DNA from: Heracleum sosnowskyi
Taxonomy: Eukaryota; Streptophyta; Magnoliopsida; Apiales; Apiaceae
Assembly: GCA_030848705.1 (NCBI GenBank)
Contig: CM061244.1
Span: 46,479,190-46,543,189 of the forward strand
Direction of reading: 5' to 3'
Length of the DNA: 64,000 nucleotides
Below the pieces are notes generated by a model that was given only the letters and a program-made list of their open reading frames with translations, did not search any database and was not told the origin of the DNA. The position numbers and the translations under genes are program-made. Shown in pieces: positions 30,595-43,885 of the stretch. Every line of letters begins with the position of its first letter. Within the stretch, counting starts at the first letter, position 1.

Positions 30595-31240
30595 CTAAAA
30601 CTGAAATTTTTTTTTTCCAACAGAATCTTTCACTTTGAAAACTTTACATATAACCTTCATTTTTCTTAAGGTCTCCAAGACTATACGAAGGTGTTCTGAG
30701 TATTCTTCTTGAAGTTTTGAGCTTGCTAAGATGTCATCAATAAATTCAATCATGAACTTATCCAAGTACTTCTTAATACATAGTTTATTCATTCCATAAA
30801 AGCAGGCGGGGCATTCAATCCAAACGACATCGGTGGACATTCATAGTGTCTGTAACGTGTCCCAAAAGCTGTCTTAAAAGCATTATCATCTTAAACCTTC
30901 AGCTGGTGGTAATTAAAATCTTAAATCAATCCTCACAAATTTAAGCGGCTCCTTTTAGCTGGTCAAACAAGTTATCAATTATGGACAAAAGGTATTTACT
31001 CTTGATTGTCATCTGATTCAGTTCTCAATAATCTATACGTAAATTTATGAATCCATCTTTCATCTTTACGAACAACTGGTGTTCCCCAATAGGTTGGGTC
31101 AACTTACACCTTTATTAAGTAATTCTTGCAATTGAGTTGCCAATTCTTTTGTCTCTCAACTGGTGCCATTCTGTCATGCATCTTAGAAATAGGTGTGGTC
31201 CTGGAGTAAGATCAATAGTACCCTATCTTTTTGTCAGGTG
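30595..31240 (-). pseudogene. Decayed Ty3/gypsy reverse transcriptase
   Basis: Read on the - strand from 31240 down, pieces in different frames match the RT domain in order. IDLTPGPH comes first, then VKMKDGFINLRIDY (stop) ELNQMTIKSKY, then LFDQLKGA, then CPACFYGMNKLCIKKYLDKF and FIDDILASSKLQEEYSEHLRIVLETLRKM. FIDDIL corresponds to the catalytic YVDD box. Several stops and frameshifts make it non-functional. Confidence 0.8.
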
Positions 31241-32021
31241 GGTTTTTTCTTGGTAAGTCGTCAGGGAAAAAAAATTTCAAGTCTAGTTACAAGTGCGACC
31301 CTTGCTGGTTTCAGGAGTTTCCTTTCTGTATCTACCATGTGGGCCATACTTATTGAACATTCTTGGCAAAGTAATCTGCTGTCTTGCAACCTCGACATCA
31401 ATAGTTCTTTTTAACTCAACAACATTTAATAGTTTAATAATGACAGGTTTCCCAACATAAGATGACCTTCTTCTCAAAGGATTCTTTCTGACCAAGGATA
31501 TTCAAAGAACAATTTTAAAGTATCATTCTTAGTTCGGTTTATGGTTAAGATCTTGTTTCTGGTTTTGATTTCTAACCCAAAGTATTGCCTCAGTTCTCTT
31601 CATGTTAAGCTTGGGTGGTCATTCAGATATTTCGCTTGGGTGATATCCTTTCCACCTATACTTGTAACCACGGTTTTAGTTACAAAGAATAAGTTGGAAG
31701 TCTTGTAGAGAAGTTAGATAGAGGGTATTAACCAGGTGTTCGGATAAGTATTTAAAATTACTTACGGTGGTTCCTCAACGGGTTCAATGGACATATCCCT
31801 AATTACCTCTGCATACCTTAATCGTATCATCTCCTATTCTATTCCAAGAATTACATCAAATCCTCCTAGCTTCCAAGGAAGAAGATCTGCGTCGAATCAT
31901 TGTTCTTGAATCTCGGTACCATTATCTGGATATATCTGATTGATAGGAACTGTTTTCCTGATTTGCCACTTCTATAACCAAAGTTTCCCCTAATGGTCAT
32001 TAATGGCTGAATACCCAATTA

Positions 32022-32075
32022 GTTCATAAAATTCTCTGATATAAAAGATCTTGCAATTCCCGAATCAATCGAACA
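32022..32075 (-). pseudogene. Decayed Ty3/gypsy aspartic protease
   Basis: On the - strand this reads SIDSGIARSFISENFMN and then a stop. It matches the LxDSGATxSFIS active-site region of plant gypsy proteases. It lies upstream of the RT remnant, as expected for PR-RT order. Confidence 0.65.
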
Positions 32076-34388
32076 GATAGATAGAAACCTTCGTAACAAC
32101 ACTGGTCTTTTTAATAGGTTCAGGATAGTTCGTCTTAGAATAATTCGTGGAATTATCCTGGAACTTCTATAAGAAAGACTCACAATCGAATTAAATGTCC
32201 TAAATATTGAATCTCAACTCTTTTATAGTCAACCCATTCTTTAGGTATCATATTTAGAATTTGAATATAAGGAAATCAGGGATTGTGCACTCTATCCTTT
32301 CCCAAATGAAGGACAATTACTCTGCGTCATCACGCCATGTATCACCAGTTTATCCAACATAAATTCATTTTCTTTCGATAATTGCTCCATATCCAAATTA
32401 AGTTCATAGGACCTTCATACCAAACCATAAAACACTGTGTATGGGTTTTGAAGATATGACAAACGAACTAGTAGGATGGTCTCTTCCTTTTTTAACGATC
32501 ATTACTCAAACTTAATTTGTTGAGTTCCCCATTTCTGGAAAAGAAGTATCATCACTCTGAAATGTCAGCATACACCGTTGCAACTTTAAAACACTGCTCC
32601 TTTTATGATCCATAAGATCCTTGAACAAAATAACTCAGAGATGGAAAATGTTAAACAATGACGTGTGTATAATCGATTCTTGGTAACGCTAATCTTTTAT
32701 AAGGGTTAACCGAGAGATCAAAATGATCACTGAACATTTGTTCCGTCACATATGTCATTAGGACAACCGTCATAGTACCCAAGGTGGCCAGCCTTCAGTA
32801 CTCTAACGACAAGCAACAGCACAAGTAGGTGGCGTCCCACCAGACTTCTATCACACAGACAGACAGTCATCCCCTATTTATAGGGTTGTTCATCTTAGTA
32901 TCACAAAAGGGTCCGATATAGTAAGAGTTATGAAAAGAATGTATATTTTCGAAGTAGATAGTGATAGATAAATTGACCTCTGAATAATATGGACACCTTT
33001 CAAGCAAAATGAAAACGTCTAAGCGACGCAAATTATAAAAATTACCGACAATCGCAGCTAATAAAGCGCAACCGTTGATTCTAGAATGAAAACGTCACTT
33101 GTAAATATCAACAGCTCATCAGGTAAGAAAATCTTTAAGAGGATATGCACGAAAAACTTATTGTCGGAGGGCACTATCTCAATTCTTATAAGCTTCATCT
33201 TTCGAACTACAAATTTTCGGTCACGAAATCGTTCCATAGATTAGTTTCGAATTTCAGAACCCATAGTTGTATCTCTTAGAGTCCATCTATGGTGCATGTG
33301 CCTTGAGTTGGTCCGACTCTGGAAAATGAGTATCACGACATTTTACAAAAGAATAGAACAAGTTCAATAGGAGTATCATCTGAAGATCTCCAACAATATC
33401 TCGTCCAAATCCCAAGGTAGTAATTGACAATGATATTTTTAAAGTCCGATTTACATCAGCCAGGGATGCATTAACAGAAATCAAAGGATCGTCTTAAAAC
33501 TAGCTTTTTGCCATATAGGTAACTTAGTCAGGAATGACTTGAGGGAAATCTACTATATCCATATCAAGAGAAGGTAATTCCACTAAACCCATCACCCAAT
33601 AGGAAGGAGGTGCAAGTATCCCAATGAAAAATCCTCAATGTCTTTGTTTACGATCATATACTCTTTCGATGATTTAGTGTCTAACTTTGAACCAGGATCT
33701 TCATGATCTCTTCGGTAGGAGTCGGAGATCTGACTCGAATAGCATGAAAATCTGAGGACTCTAATGAAGTCATCTTCCAAAAATACCAAAAATTCACATC
33801 AACAATATGACCTTTTTGATGACGAATTCTCAAATATACCCCTGGATTACAACTGAATGGATTACAACCGAACAGATTCCAAAGGTACTACTTCCGGAGA
33901 AGGAATAATCGGAAAAGAATTTACTGGCACAATATGAGGAAATGATGATTTATCAATAATAGAGTTATTCTCACTTGAAGAAAAGGAGAAGCTCGAATAT
34001 CACAACCTGAAAGGGGTTTTAGAAACTTTAAGGAATATCTCATAATTCAATAAGATGGGAAGTATTGCCAAGATCTTCAGGTATGTCTTCTTTATCAGCT
34101 CCTCTTGATGACTCGTCATTTGATTCTAAGTTCTTCTGCTACACGTCCTTCGGGTATCGATATCAAACGTCATCGTCAACCCGCAATAGTCTCTGAAGAT
34201 TCCACCATTTACTTCTACAGTCGCAAGGGTTTCTATCCAGCTCATCTCAACTATCTCAACGAATACCATATCTTAAATTACTCGTCGATACTATATCCAA
34301 TAGTCCGACACGAACTCTATATGAGCTCTGACGTTTCTCACATAACTATACACACTCCTACACACTCTCGTTTCTAGTTTACGAACAC
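32076..34388 (-). other. Non-coding inside of the LARD-like element
   Basis: This should hold the gag region and primer site. I found no zinc knuckle, no long frame and no TGGTATCAGAGC-like site next to the LTR end at 34389. Short frames such as 33592-33789 (-) match nothing I recognise. Confidence 0.6.
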
Positions 34389-37300
34389 TGTGACGCCCCT
34401 AAATCCGGGGTCAGAGGATTTGGTTGTCACGCTAAAATCTCGATTTAAAACAACCTGTTAAACATTAATCTATCTCAAACATAACTTCTACGACCCCAAT
34501 CTCTACCAAGAATCTTTTAGGTTATAGGGCTAGAACAAGAGTCCAAAATTTCATTCAAACTTTAACTTTCTTTTACAACAATCTCTTTACATAAATTTCT
34601 AACACTGGTATAACTTCGATGTGAAGTATACCAGACAAATCTACTTATACAATATAATATTTACTAGAAATCATCTTTATACAATAACCTGTCACTAAAT
34701 CCAATTACTTTGCATCAACTCATCGTCCCCACGTCGTCTTGAATCTTCTTGCTCCCTAGTTATGCAATTAAATACTATCGAACTATCCTTAAGCTCTGTA
34801 TCTGGATGAATCATCTTTCTCCTCTTTAGCTGTAGAAATATAATTAACAAGGGTGAGCAACTAGGTGCTCAGCAAATTCCACCAACTCGCTTACTCATAC
34901 TAATCATAAAAGAAATGTGAAGGAAAATACTTTTCATACAAAGGAACTCAAATCAATAATCAATTAACAACTTACTCTGATAGAAAGATGGTCAATGAAC
35001 TGACCGAATCATTTATCACAACACAATTGCACTTGAAAGCCCTACCTTTGAGGTATAATAGGAATGATGTCCACAGGACTCACAGTATAGCAAATTATTC
35101 TGACGGACTAGAAGTCCAATGACTCCGAATCGTTTAAGTCAACACAATTGCATTTGAACTTTGAATGATGTAGATACCAAACTCTGAACAATGTGGACAC
35201 CGAACTTTGAATGATGTAGATACTGAACTTTGAATGATATAGATACTGGTCTTATCTCCTCTGCGATACCCCACGGCTCGATCAACTGCCGTGTCTCAAG
35301 TAACGCACACCTGTGATACCCCATAGCACGATCAATACTATGTCTCAAGTATCACCATATCGTTTTGCTAGCATAAAGGGGTCGAATAATCAACCCGGCA
35401 ACATTAGTGCCAAAATAAATAAATATTCCTCTCTTGATACCACGAGTTTGTACCTCGTGTTGATCAGAAAGTAAATTCCATGGGCCACTCCCATGTTGAC
35501 CAGTGGAGTAAGGATTTTTCTCCAGAATAAAATGAACAACAATTGAGTGTAAATGATTTATTAGATAATCTCGTCTCTTCTGGCCGACTGCCAGTTACTC
35601 TTTATACAATATCGACCCGAACAATGGGCCGTTGCAAACTTTGACAAAAAGGATTATGTGGACACGAACAATATGTCACACCAGACAATAAGATAACAAA
35701 CCTCGAACAAGGAGGTTTATTGAATAGAATAAAATATTTTGAGTCGTCTTGAAAAATAAGAACGACTCGAACTCATCAAGACACTATACAAATGCGCTAG
35801 GATGATTGTTTAGGAGGAGGTTCTGAGGAATTTCCATCCGTCTATCCACTATTCTGCACATATCTACTTTGATCCGAACAATGAATCAAATCTGAGAATT
35901 TCAAATAAGGTTTATCGGATTTGAACAATAATCCGATTGAAGTCAACAAATGTTTAACTACCTCGAAAAACGAGAGTAGTCATAGCTGAATAAATTTTTA
36001 GAGGGTCATCTTGAACAATTAAGATGCCCGAGGAAGTTCGATGGAATACGCTTTAAGGACAAGGAGTATTTATAGTGGAAAACTATCATAATAAATTTCA
36101 TAAACATTTCGAAACATATCTTCCATAAAACAATTCATCAATATATAATAACATCATCATTTCTCAAATAATTAGCAGGAGGAAGGGTCAGAAGGAACTT
36201 GCCTCGATAGCGCTATGCACAAAATCAATTAATTATTATACTGTACCCGCGTGTCCGCTTTCAATCACGGGCCAGGGGATTTCCACCTCTTTTTCTTTTC
36301 CCTTCTCGGCCGGCTGTGGAAATAAAACTGTCGGGGGTTTGGGATAAGATTAGATTAGCCCTCATACTATAACTTCTATATAATATAAATGTTTATAAAC
36401 TTAAGCGCATGTACTTTCTACAGAAAATCGGGCATGACCTATTCGTAAAGTGGTCGTTTGCCTTGTTTTCAAACATCAAAACTTTCTAACTCAATCATCC
36501 ATAATCAATTCCACAATTCATCTAATACTCAGTTAATCTGCCTCGACTTGCAGTAAATATTTAAGAAAATAATCTTGCTTCAACTTGCAGAAAACATATA
36601 AGAACATAATCTCGCCTTGACTTGCAATAGCTCTATCTGGAAATGAGCAATCACGTACACATTTATCACATAATACGTCCATCATCTAATTCACGTGATT
36701 TCATATACTTCAGATAGCACATAGCACATGTTTTGTCCGCTAACTCTTATAATTATACAACTTTAATAGTTACACATTAACACATAATCATATCTCATTC
36801 ACGTATGCATTTAAACTGGCATATCATGTCATATACCATTTGCAATAATATTTCTTTAGTAGTCCTGTCGAAAATTCGGTAGTACTTCCTCTGTTTATAT
36901 AACAAACCACCTGTTTTAAACTAATATCAATAACCAAGAATCAATTTACAACTAGTCTCCTTCAACATTTAACTTAATCAATTTCAACTCACAACTCCAA
37001 CATAACATATTCACTCGATATATCATCCAAACATATAGCAGATAGCAGGCAACCATGTATTTACTCAACTCTGTCATGCTGGTTCAACACTTAACTCATC
37101 AATGTGCATAATAGCATTTAATCACATATATATGTGTGTGTGTATATATATATAACACAGAGTCAGAAATAATTAATTATAATCAAACAACTTCTTGACT
37201 TGATCAAATCAATCAAGTCCAACAGATAATGAATAAATAAATACCAAAATAATAAAATAGTTTGAAAGTAATAATCAAACTTGATTTATAAATAATCAAA

Positions 37301-39368
37301 GTTAAATAATAACCAATCAATAAAATTCACCAATTAACTATTACATTAATTGGTCAATTAAATTAATTTCGTTATTATTTAAAATTGATTAAAATAATCA
37401 ACTTCAATTACTCTTTAAACTCTAATGACTTTAAAACAATTAATAAAATAAATACTCAGATTTTACGAAATTTCGGCATGACCCGTTCGTAAACAGGACT
37501 AGCCAGAAATTTTGCATGTACTATGTTGCGCCCCCAATCATAGGACGGATCACATAGTACAGCACAACAACCACCTGTATATTTTAATAGTAAATAACAA
37601 TATAAATATCTCAACCGTCAACTATAGCAAATCCCCAAACTGGGATTAAACCTGAATACTAAATCACTATAGCAACTGATCACAACTCAAAACTACACTT
37701 TGAATTACAACCAACTCTAAATAACTCCATTTACAATACTCTACTAACATGCACTCGAAACATTAACAATTTACACCTTGAAATATATATATACCAACTA
37801 AATTGTTCGAATTAGTATAACATAAACTAAAAAGATCTTCTGCCAAAACATTCCCTCTAAAAATCTGCACAAATCAATTAGTATCAATTCAATAACAGAA
37901 AACAATTTGTACACTAATCTCAGACAAACATGGATTTAAAATCCATTTACTATACGAAACATATCCTTTGATACCATCAATCATTAATCCAAAAACGAAC
38001 TATTAAATAAGTAATTACTAAATCGGATTTATTGATATTATAAACTAATAACCAAAAATGACTCCGCTAATATTCCAAATCAACCAATAAAAACGAATCA
38101 ATACAAACAATTTAACAAAGCAATGAATTTATACTTAACACCTCTTAAAACGAATTTGTAATTAATTCTACAAAACAAACTTATAAACAACATCATTTAA
38201 GTAAACAAATAGAATTTATAATGAGTATTTCATGAAAAACGAATTTATATATAATTACCACCAAAATCGGATTAGATATTATCTCCCCAAATTATTATTA
38301 ACAACAAGCAATTCTATAATTGATTACTACACCAAAAACGAATTTTCAGTACCCAAATATCGATAAACAAACACGAATTTACAAGTATCACATAATTAAT
38401 TTAAGAAAACGAATTTATCAAATCTTCATATAAACAGAAATCGAATTCTATCTACACAAACTACTCATAAAACGAATTTATACTACACATAAATAATAAA
38501 AAGCATAATCATTAAAAACGAAACAAAGCAGGGATTTCGATTTTTTTTTTATACCCAAGAACTGCAATTGGAAAGGGGGTCAGTGGTGGTGGTGGCCGGA
38601 AAATGGACCGCAAGGGGCGGCGGCAGCTATAGGCGGCGTGGCTGCAGAACTGTGGTAGAAGAACTGGCTGCTGCGATGGCTACTAGGCGGAGAAGGTGCC
38701 AGAAAAACCTGAACAGAAAGGGCGGCAGTAGCGGCGGTAGTGGCAGCGACGACGAAGAACGAAGGAGACAGAGAGGGAGATGCGCGCGTGCGGGAGAGGA
38801 AATCGTCGGGGGTTGTTGTTTGTTTTTTTTTTCAATCTTCAACAGAATGGGGGTGCGTGTGTTTTTGTGTAAATGCGTGTGTGTGTATGAAATGGGTGTT
38901 TGTGTTTGTATCTGCGTGTGTTTAGAAAAGGGGGTAGTTTCTGGAGCCTTCTATAACTTTCCTGAATATAATAGACTAGGATAACCACTACTACTCTTTC
39001 ATTAGCCCACTAACTGAAAATTAGCGGAACTAATATAATACTATAAAAATAAAATTTTAAATGAAATATCTCTGAAATAATTAAATTCAACTAATAAAAT
39101 TTATTTATATACCCAAAATTATTCTCAAAATATTTAAATGCTCAAAATTCATAATTAAATGAATTTCGAACTAATTTACTTAAAACAATTTTATCGGTCT
39201 CAAATTTACTTATAATTACCGGAAAAAAATTTTAATCACCCCACATCTTCACATAATATTTTTAAACATTTAAACACAAAATGCAGCAAATTTTTATAAA
39301 AATTAAATATTACCACTTTTATTATTTAAACAAATAGGAAATTGGCACCTAATTTCCTGGATGTTACA
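34389..39368 (-). repeat. 5' LTR (right copy) of the LARD-like element
   Basis: It is 4,980 bp, a direct repeat of 24443-29422 with roughly 45-50 substitutions and a few small indels noted by eye. It is followed by TSD CCCAT and by the gypsy reading frame. It contains the second copy of the GC-rich block (about 38560-38930). Confidence 0.92.
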
Positions 39369-39373
39369 CCCAT

Positions 39374-40732
39374 AGCCTGACAGGGTCAATCTACCTGACC
39401 GAAGTGAGATCGCCTTCAATCGATAAAAAGCAGTGCATGGAAATCCATCAAGGCATCAATTGGATGACTCCGATCAGGGCATACCTGGAGAAAGGTACTT
39501 TGCCCCTAGGCCGGAAAGAGGCTCAGAAAGTGAAGTATAGGGCAGCAAGCTACACCATCATTGGGAGCAAGCTGTACAGAAGATCGGCGATAGAACCCCT
39601 TCTTAGATGTTTGGACTCCGAAGAGCAACGGCTGGCCTTGGAAATTGTACACGAAGGAATATGCGAGGAACATCTTGTCGTTCGGTCACTTGCCTTCAAA
39701 ATCCTCAGGCAAGGGTTCTATTGGCCGATTTTGCGAGCATATACGGCTGAGTATGCAAAGAAGTGTTGACAATGTCAGTTGTTCAGCACCATCCCGAAGC
39801 AGCCACCCGAAGAAAAGGCATCAGTTTTGAGTCCAATCCCCTTCGTCATGTGGGCTGTGGATATCGTGGGAATTTTACCCAAAAAACGCAGTAGGCTAAA
39901 TACTGTATTGTGGCAATACCCAAAAGCACGAAGCAGGCTAAATACTGTATTGTGGCAATCGACTATATGACCAAATGGGTAGAAGCAAGACCACTGGCGA
40001 CCATAACTGAAGAAGCAGCAAAGAAATTTATGTTGGAACATGATACTTAGGTTCGGAATTCCAAAGGTATGTGTGTCTGATAACGGGACGCAATTCATTG
40101 GGAACAAATTCATAAAGTTCTTGGCTCACTTCGGGATACAACAAAAGTTAAGTTCGGTCGGTCATCCTCAGGGAAATGGAGCAATCGAAGCCGCGAACAA
40201 GATCATTTTCGATGGGATAAAGAAGCGACTGGGAGATGCCAAATGACTCTGGGCCGAAGAACTATCTTGGGTTTTATGGGCATACCGAACGAACCCTCGA
40301 TCGTCTACTGGGGAAACACCTTTCAAGTTAGCATTTGGAACGGATGCCCTAGTCCCAGTAGAGGTTGGCCTCGATTCCTACCGAACGGAGGTTTTTAATG
40401 TCGAGGCAAATGAGTTCGGTCTTCGGGCAAATATAGACTTACTTGAGGAAGATAGAGAGGCAGCTCACCTAAGGAACTTCAAATATCAGCTCCAAGCAGC
40501 CCAATACTATGACTCCGGAGTAAAAAAGAGGACATTCATGGTTGGGGACTTGGTATTACAGGAGCTGACCACCTCTATGCCAACAATACAAGGAAAGCTA
40601 ATGCCAAACTGGGAAGGACCATACAAAGTTGTTGAGGTTGTTCAACCGGGAACCTACAAGTTGACAACTTTGGCTAGCGACCCGATCAAAAACACTTGGC
40701 ATGCCTCGCGCTTACGGAGGTACTACCAATGA
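39374..40732 (+). pseudogene. pol: Integrase of the Tat-type gypsy element, broken
   Basis: It begins SLTGSIYLTEVRSPSIDKK. The H2C2 zinc-binding domain follows (HEGICEEHLVVRSLAFKILRQGFYWP, then YAKKC). The core has WAVDIVG, IDYMTKWVEARPL and SDNGTQF, with HPQGNGAIEAANK supplying the glutamate. The C-terminal part ends GPYKVVEVVQPGTYKL and WHASRLRRYYQ, typical of Tat integrases. Breaks: TGA at 39767 within the zinc-finger CxxC; a tandem duplication of about 42 bp (39876-39958) that shifts the frame; another frameshift near 40030-40045; and TGA at 40244. The enzyme cannot be made as it stands. Confidence 0.88.
39876..39958 (+). repeat. 42-bp tandem duplication in the gypsy integrase
   Basis: Two adjacent copies (39876-39916 and 39917-39958) share AGGCTAAATACTGTATTGTG. 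They differ by one length base and a few substitutions. The duplication falls just before the IDYMTKW motif and disrupts the frame. Confidence 0.85.
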
Positions 40733-41080
40733 GTTCCATCATGTTTATAGAAGTGTTTGAAGCAGCGAGGTTTCCACTTTCCAAGTTCTTATTCAGCATT
40801 GTATTTAAATTCCCTAAAAATCATGTATAGTTGAACACAAAGTATCATCAATGAAAATATATGCTTGTGACTGTTTCAAATCTTTATGTTATTGCAATGA
40901 TTTAACATGAAATGCCTTATTATATTGTGTAATCATGCAAACTAGATCAAGTATAGACACTTATCTAGGGGCGACCGAAAAAGATAAGTGTTGGACTTTT
41001 CTTCGAATAAATATTTTGTAAATGGGGCAACCGATTAGAAAAGGCCGCCTGATTCCCTAAATATTTGGGAACCAAGATTT

Positions 41081-41362
41081 ATGTTAAGGCAAATATTAAG
41101 CCGAAGATACATAGATTATTTCAAAATATGTTAAGGCAAAGTTTATTGCCGAAGAGACATAGATCGATTAAAAATTATGTTAAGGCAAATATTAAGCCAA
41201 AGATACATAGATTATTTCAAATTATATTAGGGCGATGATTAAGCCGAAAATACACATATTATTCCAAAATTATGTTAAGGCAATATCTTAAGCCGAAGAT
41301 ACATTAGACAAATAAAAATGACAAGGCAAATTTATGCCGAAGATAGGTATATAAATTGACAT
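41081..41362 (+). repeat. Six degenerate 47-bp tandem repeats downstream of gypsy pol
   Basis: Units begin at about 41081, 41128, 41177, 41224, 41272 and 41318 and are 46-49 bp. They share ATGTTAAGGCAAATATTAAG followed by CCGAAGATACATAGA. This lies between pol and the antisense gene, the 3' region where Tat/Ogre elements are known to carry variable tandem repeats. The stretch from 40733 to 41080 holds nothing recognisable. Confidence 0.85.
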
Positions 41363-41473
41363 TATGCTAAATGAAGAATAAGCTGAAGATGCATAAAATC
41401 AATAAACAAAAGCCCGAAGGCAATAGAGTTAGTGCCCGAAGGCGTAATACTTTACAAATTTGAAAAATAAAAA

Positions 41474-43275
41474 TTACTCAGACAACTCCTCGTCCTCGCC
41501 GGAAGAGACCACAGGAGGTTCAAGATCATCAGGGCGGCCGACTAGGTCAGTGAAGCCTTCCTCAACAAGAGGAAGGTGGTCCAAGCCTAAAGCGACGGCC
41601 CTCTTCACGACTTCGTCGTGCCCCATCTGATAGAACCTATCTTCGGCGTTCAACCTCAACTTGGCCTCCTTCCGCGACAGCTTCCTGGAGGCCTTAAGGG
41701 CGAGATTGCGCCTGGTGAGGCGAGCCCAGAGAGAATCCACCTCCTTTTGTAGGGCTTCACGATCGACCTTGAGCACCTTGGCTTGACCATCCAGCACCTC
41801 CAGGTCGTCTTGTGCCGACCGCAGGATACCCTTAGCTTTGACCGCCCGAGCTTTCCATCTCCTTGACTTGGGCGAAGCCGCTCTGCATGTCTTTCACCTT
41901 ATCGGTGATGGTGGCGGCCATAGGAGTTGCCTGAAATGAAATACAAGTCATTGTTAAAGACCGAAGGCAAAAGAAAATAATATAAATGAGCGAATGAAAG
42001 CTTGCACATACCATGGGTAGTAAGCCCATCAATTCAGCGCAGGCGTCCATAGGGCTTAGCCGCTCATACTTCGGACGATCGGCCGGAAGCATCAGGGCCC
42101 GGCACAAATCTGGAGCTAAGTCCTTCGCCGCCATGGGAGCAGGAGTGGCGAAGGAATCCGTCTCGAGCACCGCCCATTGAGGGACATATGTCTTGACAAC
42201 GTCCTCTCGCCTTGCTCTTTTTCTAGCAGCCGGAGACAAGTGAGCCTTTTCCGTCTGTTCGGGCTAACGGCGAGGAGAAGGAGGGGCAGCTTGTTCGGGG
42301 GCGTTCTGATCATCCCCTTCGCGAACAGGGTTCGGCGAGCCACCTGCTTGAGCCGCCTGAGAGGCTTGGAACTTGGCCCTCTTTCTTTCTATGATCGCCT
42401 GGTGGGTTGACACTGCAACAAGTAAAAACATGTTAAATGCAGGACTAGCAGTTGGAAAATGAAAACATAAATTTAAGAGATCCAAGTCGGGGCCTGTTAC
42501 CATTACTCCATAGGGCGAAGATCCATTTTTTGTCCCGAAGATCCCCAAGGGGAATTCGGTCCATGTCGAACCGACAGAGTCGGCTATATTCGTTCTCTTC
42601 GGCACCTATTAATGTGGGTTTCACTACTTGGACAGTTGGGTCGATGACGCGCCACTGGGACATAGCGGCTATCTTCGGTCCGAAAAGATAGAACCACTTG
42701 TCGTGACTCCCTTTATTGTTGGAATTTGTCTCAACCCAGTCGGCTCTGTTGGTTCGCCAAGAGACTGAGTAAAAACCCTTGCTTTTACCGTTCTTCCGGA
42801 AGTCATAATGGTGCCAGAACAATCTTGTTGTCGACTCGACTCCCGCGCCAAGGCATCGGCATTGGAAGCCGTTCATATGAAGGAACCCGTTCGGGTCCAT
42901 TTGCCCGAGGGCGATGCCCATCTCCGCGAACAGCTTCTTGATCAACGGGAGCACAGGGACTCGGAAACCGCACTTGAAGGCAGCTTCAGAGACACCTGTA
43001 GCAACTTGCCCATACCCTTCGGGCACAGGCGGATTGTGCTAAATCCGGTCATTCTTCATCGCCATATAGATGTGTTAGGCTCCAGTCGGGATGTCGTAAT
43101 CCTTGGAGAATTTCGACACGATATCTTCGGCAAGCTGCGACCGGAAGTTCGCCGCCGGATAATCGGATATAACGTGAAAAAGAGACCTCTCCGGGGGTAC
43201 AGACCCCAAAGTTTGTGTTGTGTCGGGTGGTGACCGATCCATAATTCCTGCATTCGGGGAGGAAGGATTAACCAT
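41474..43275 (-). pseudogene. Antisense three-exon gene of the Tat-type element, decayed
   Basis: Read on the - strand. Exon 1 runs 43275-42501, exon 2 42412-42012 and exon 3 41930-41474. Introns have GTAACA...TTGCAG and GTATGT...TTTCAG borders and keep frame. Exon 1 carries a domain with EGYGQVATGVSEAAFKCGFR, FAEMGIALGQMDPN and HDKWFYLFGP, resembling the 'putative gypsy type transposon' domain (Transposase_28 type). Exon 2 is basic and Pro/Ala-rich. Exon 3 is a predicted coiled coil ending in an acidic tail (SSGEDEELSE). Breaks: TAA and TAG in exon 1 near 43074 and 43038, a stop near 42264 in exon 2, and a frameshift near 41850. Tat elements such as Grande carry an antisense gene here. The function is unknown. 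Confidence 0.75.
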
Positions 43276-43885
43276 GTACTCGGAAAAGCTTGAAGAAAAA
43301 GGAAATTAAACAGTAAAACCGAGTACAAAGGGCTGGGATCGGTCGAACGAATCCTAGTAAGTTCACTGTGGCAAAGTGTCCTATTGAATCTAAAGGAAAC
43401 TGAAGAGTGTTCTAAGGATAGGTTATCCCGAAGAATGTTCCTAAAGTGCTGCAGTCTCAGTACGAGGGGTATGCACTACCATTGTCCTAACTTGTACGCA
43501 CCTATTGGTCATATAGTGTTTGGGGCATTTCTGTTTTAAGTGCAAAACAATATTTATAGCATATTATGAGTTACAGCTTACATGTGGGCTTATTCCTAAA
43601 ACTGGTATACTGGGCATCTACGGTTGCATTCCTAGAAACCGACATACTTGGCATCCATGAGTCACAATAATCAAGACAAATATTTTATTTCAACATGCAT
43701 ACATTTGCTTGCTAATTAGACAGGGAAAATAGTTTTGAAGACTTACTGGTGATTAAAGGAAGCGGGTAGGACTTGAATGTCGTGATTTGCAGATTTGCTG
43801 ATGACCTAAGAGCGCTTGGAGACTGGTTCACTTGAAGAAATGTAGAGAGTGTTTTGAAATACGCGAGGAAAATTAGGAGGGAAAT
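43276..43885 (-). promoter_or_regulatory. Upstream region of the antisense Tat gene
   Basis: No coding sequence was found. On the - strand TTATAAAC at about 43890-43897, just inside the LTR, could be the TATA box of the antisense transcript, which would give a leader of about 600 bases. On the + strand AGGAAAATTAGGAGGGAAAT (43866-43885) looks like the polypurine tract before the 3' LTR. Confidence 0.4.

Larger units (their letters stand above)
24443..39368 (-). mobile_element. LARD-like non-autonomous gypsy element with 5-kb LTRs
   Basis: Two directly repeated segments of 4,980 bp each enclose 4,966 bp of decayed sequence. TSD CCCAT is at 24438-24442 and 39369-39373. On the - strand the LTR starts TGTAACATCC and ends GGCGTCACA. 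A polypurine tract (AAGGGGGGAAGGA) adjoins the left copy, which fixes the - orientation. Protease and reverse-transcriptase remnants of Ty3/gypsy type, close to the Tekay/Del chromovirus pattern, lie on the - strand in the right order but are full of stops and shifts. LTR divergence is only about 1% by eye, so the element must have moved recently with proteins supplied by others. No primer site could be recognised beside 34388. Confidence 0.88.

Noticed and set aside
24443..39368. Recent 5-kb segmental duplication of host DNA
   Set aside because: TG...CA ends, a polypurine tract and a CCCAT target duplication show that the two copies are LTRs of one element.
42012..42412. Separate small genes for each - strand frame at 41474-43275
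   Set aside because: Splice borders, shared phase and order indicate one three-exon antisense gene with stops.
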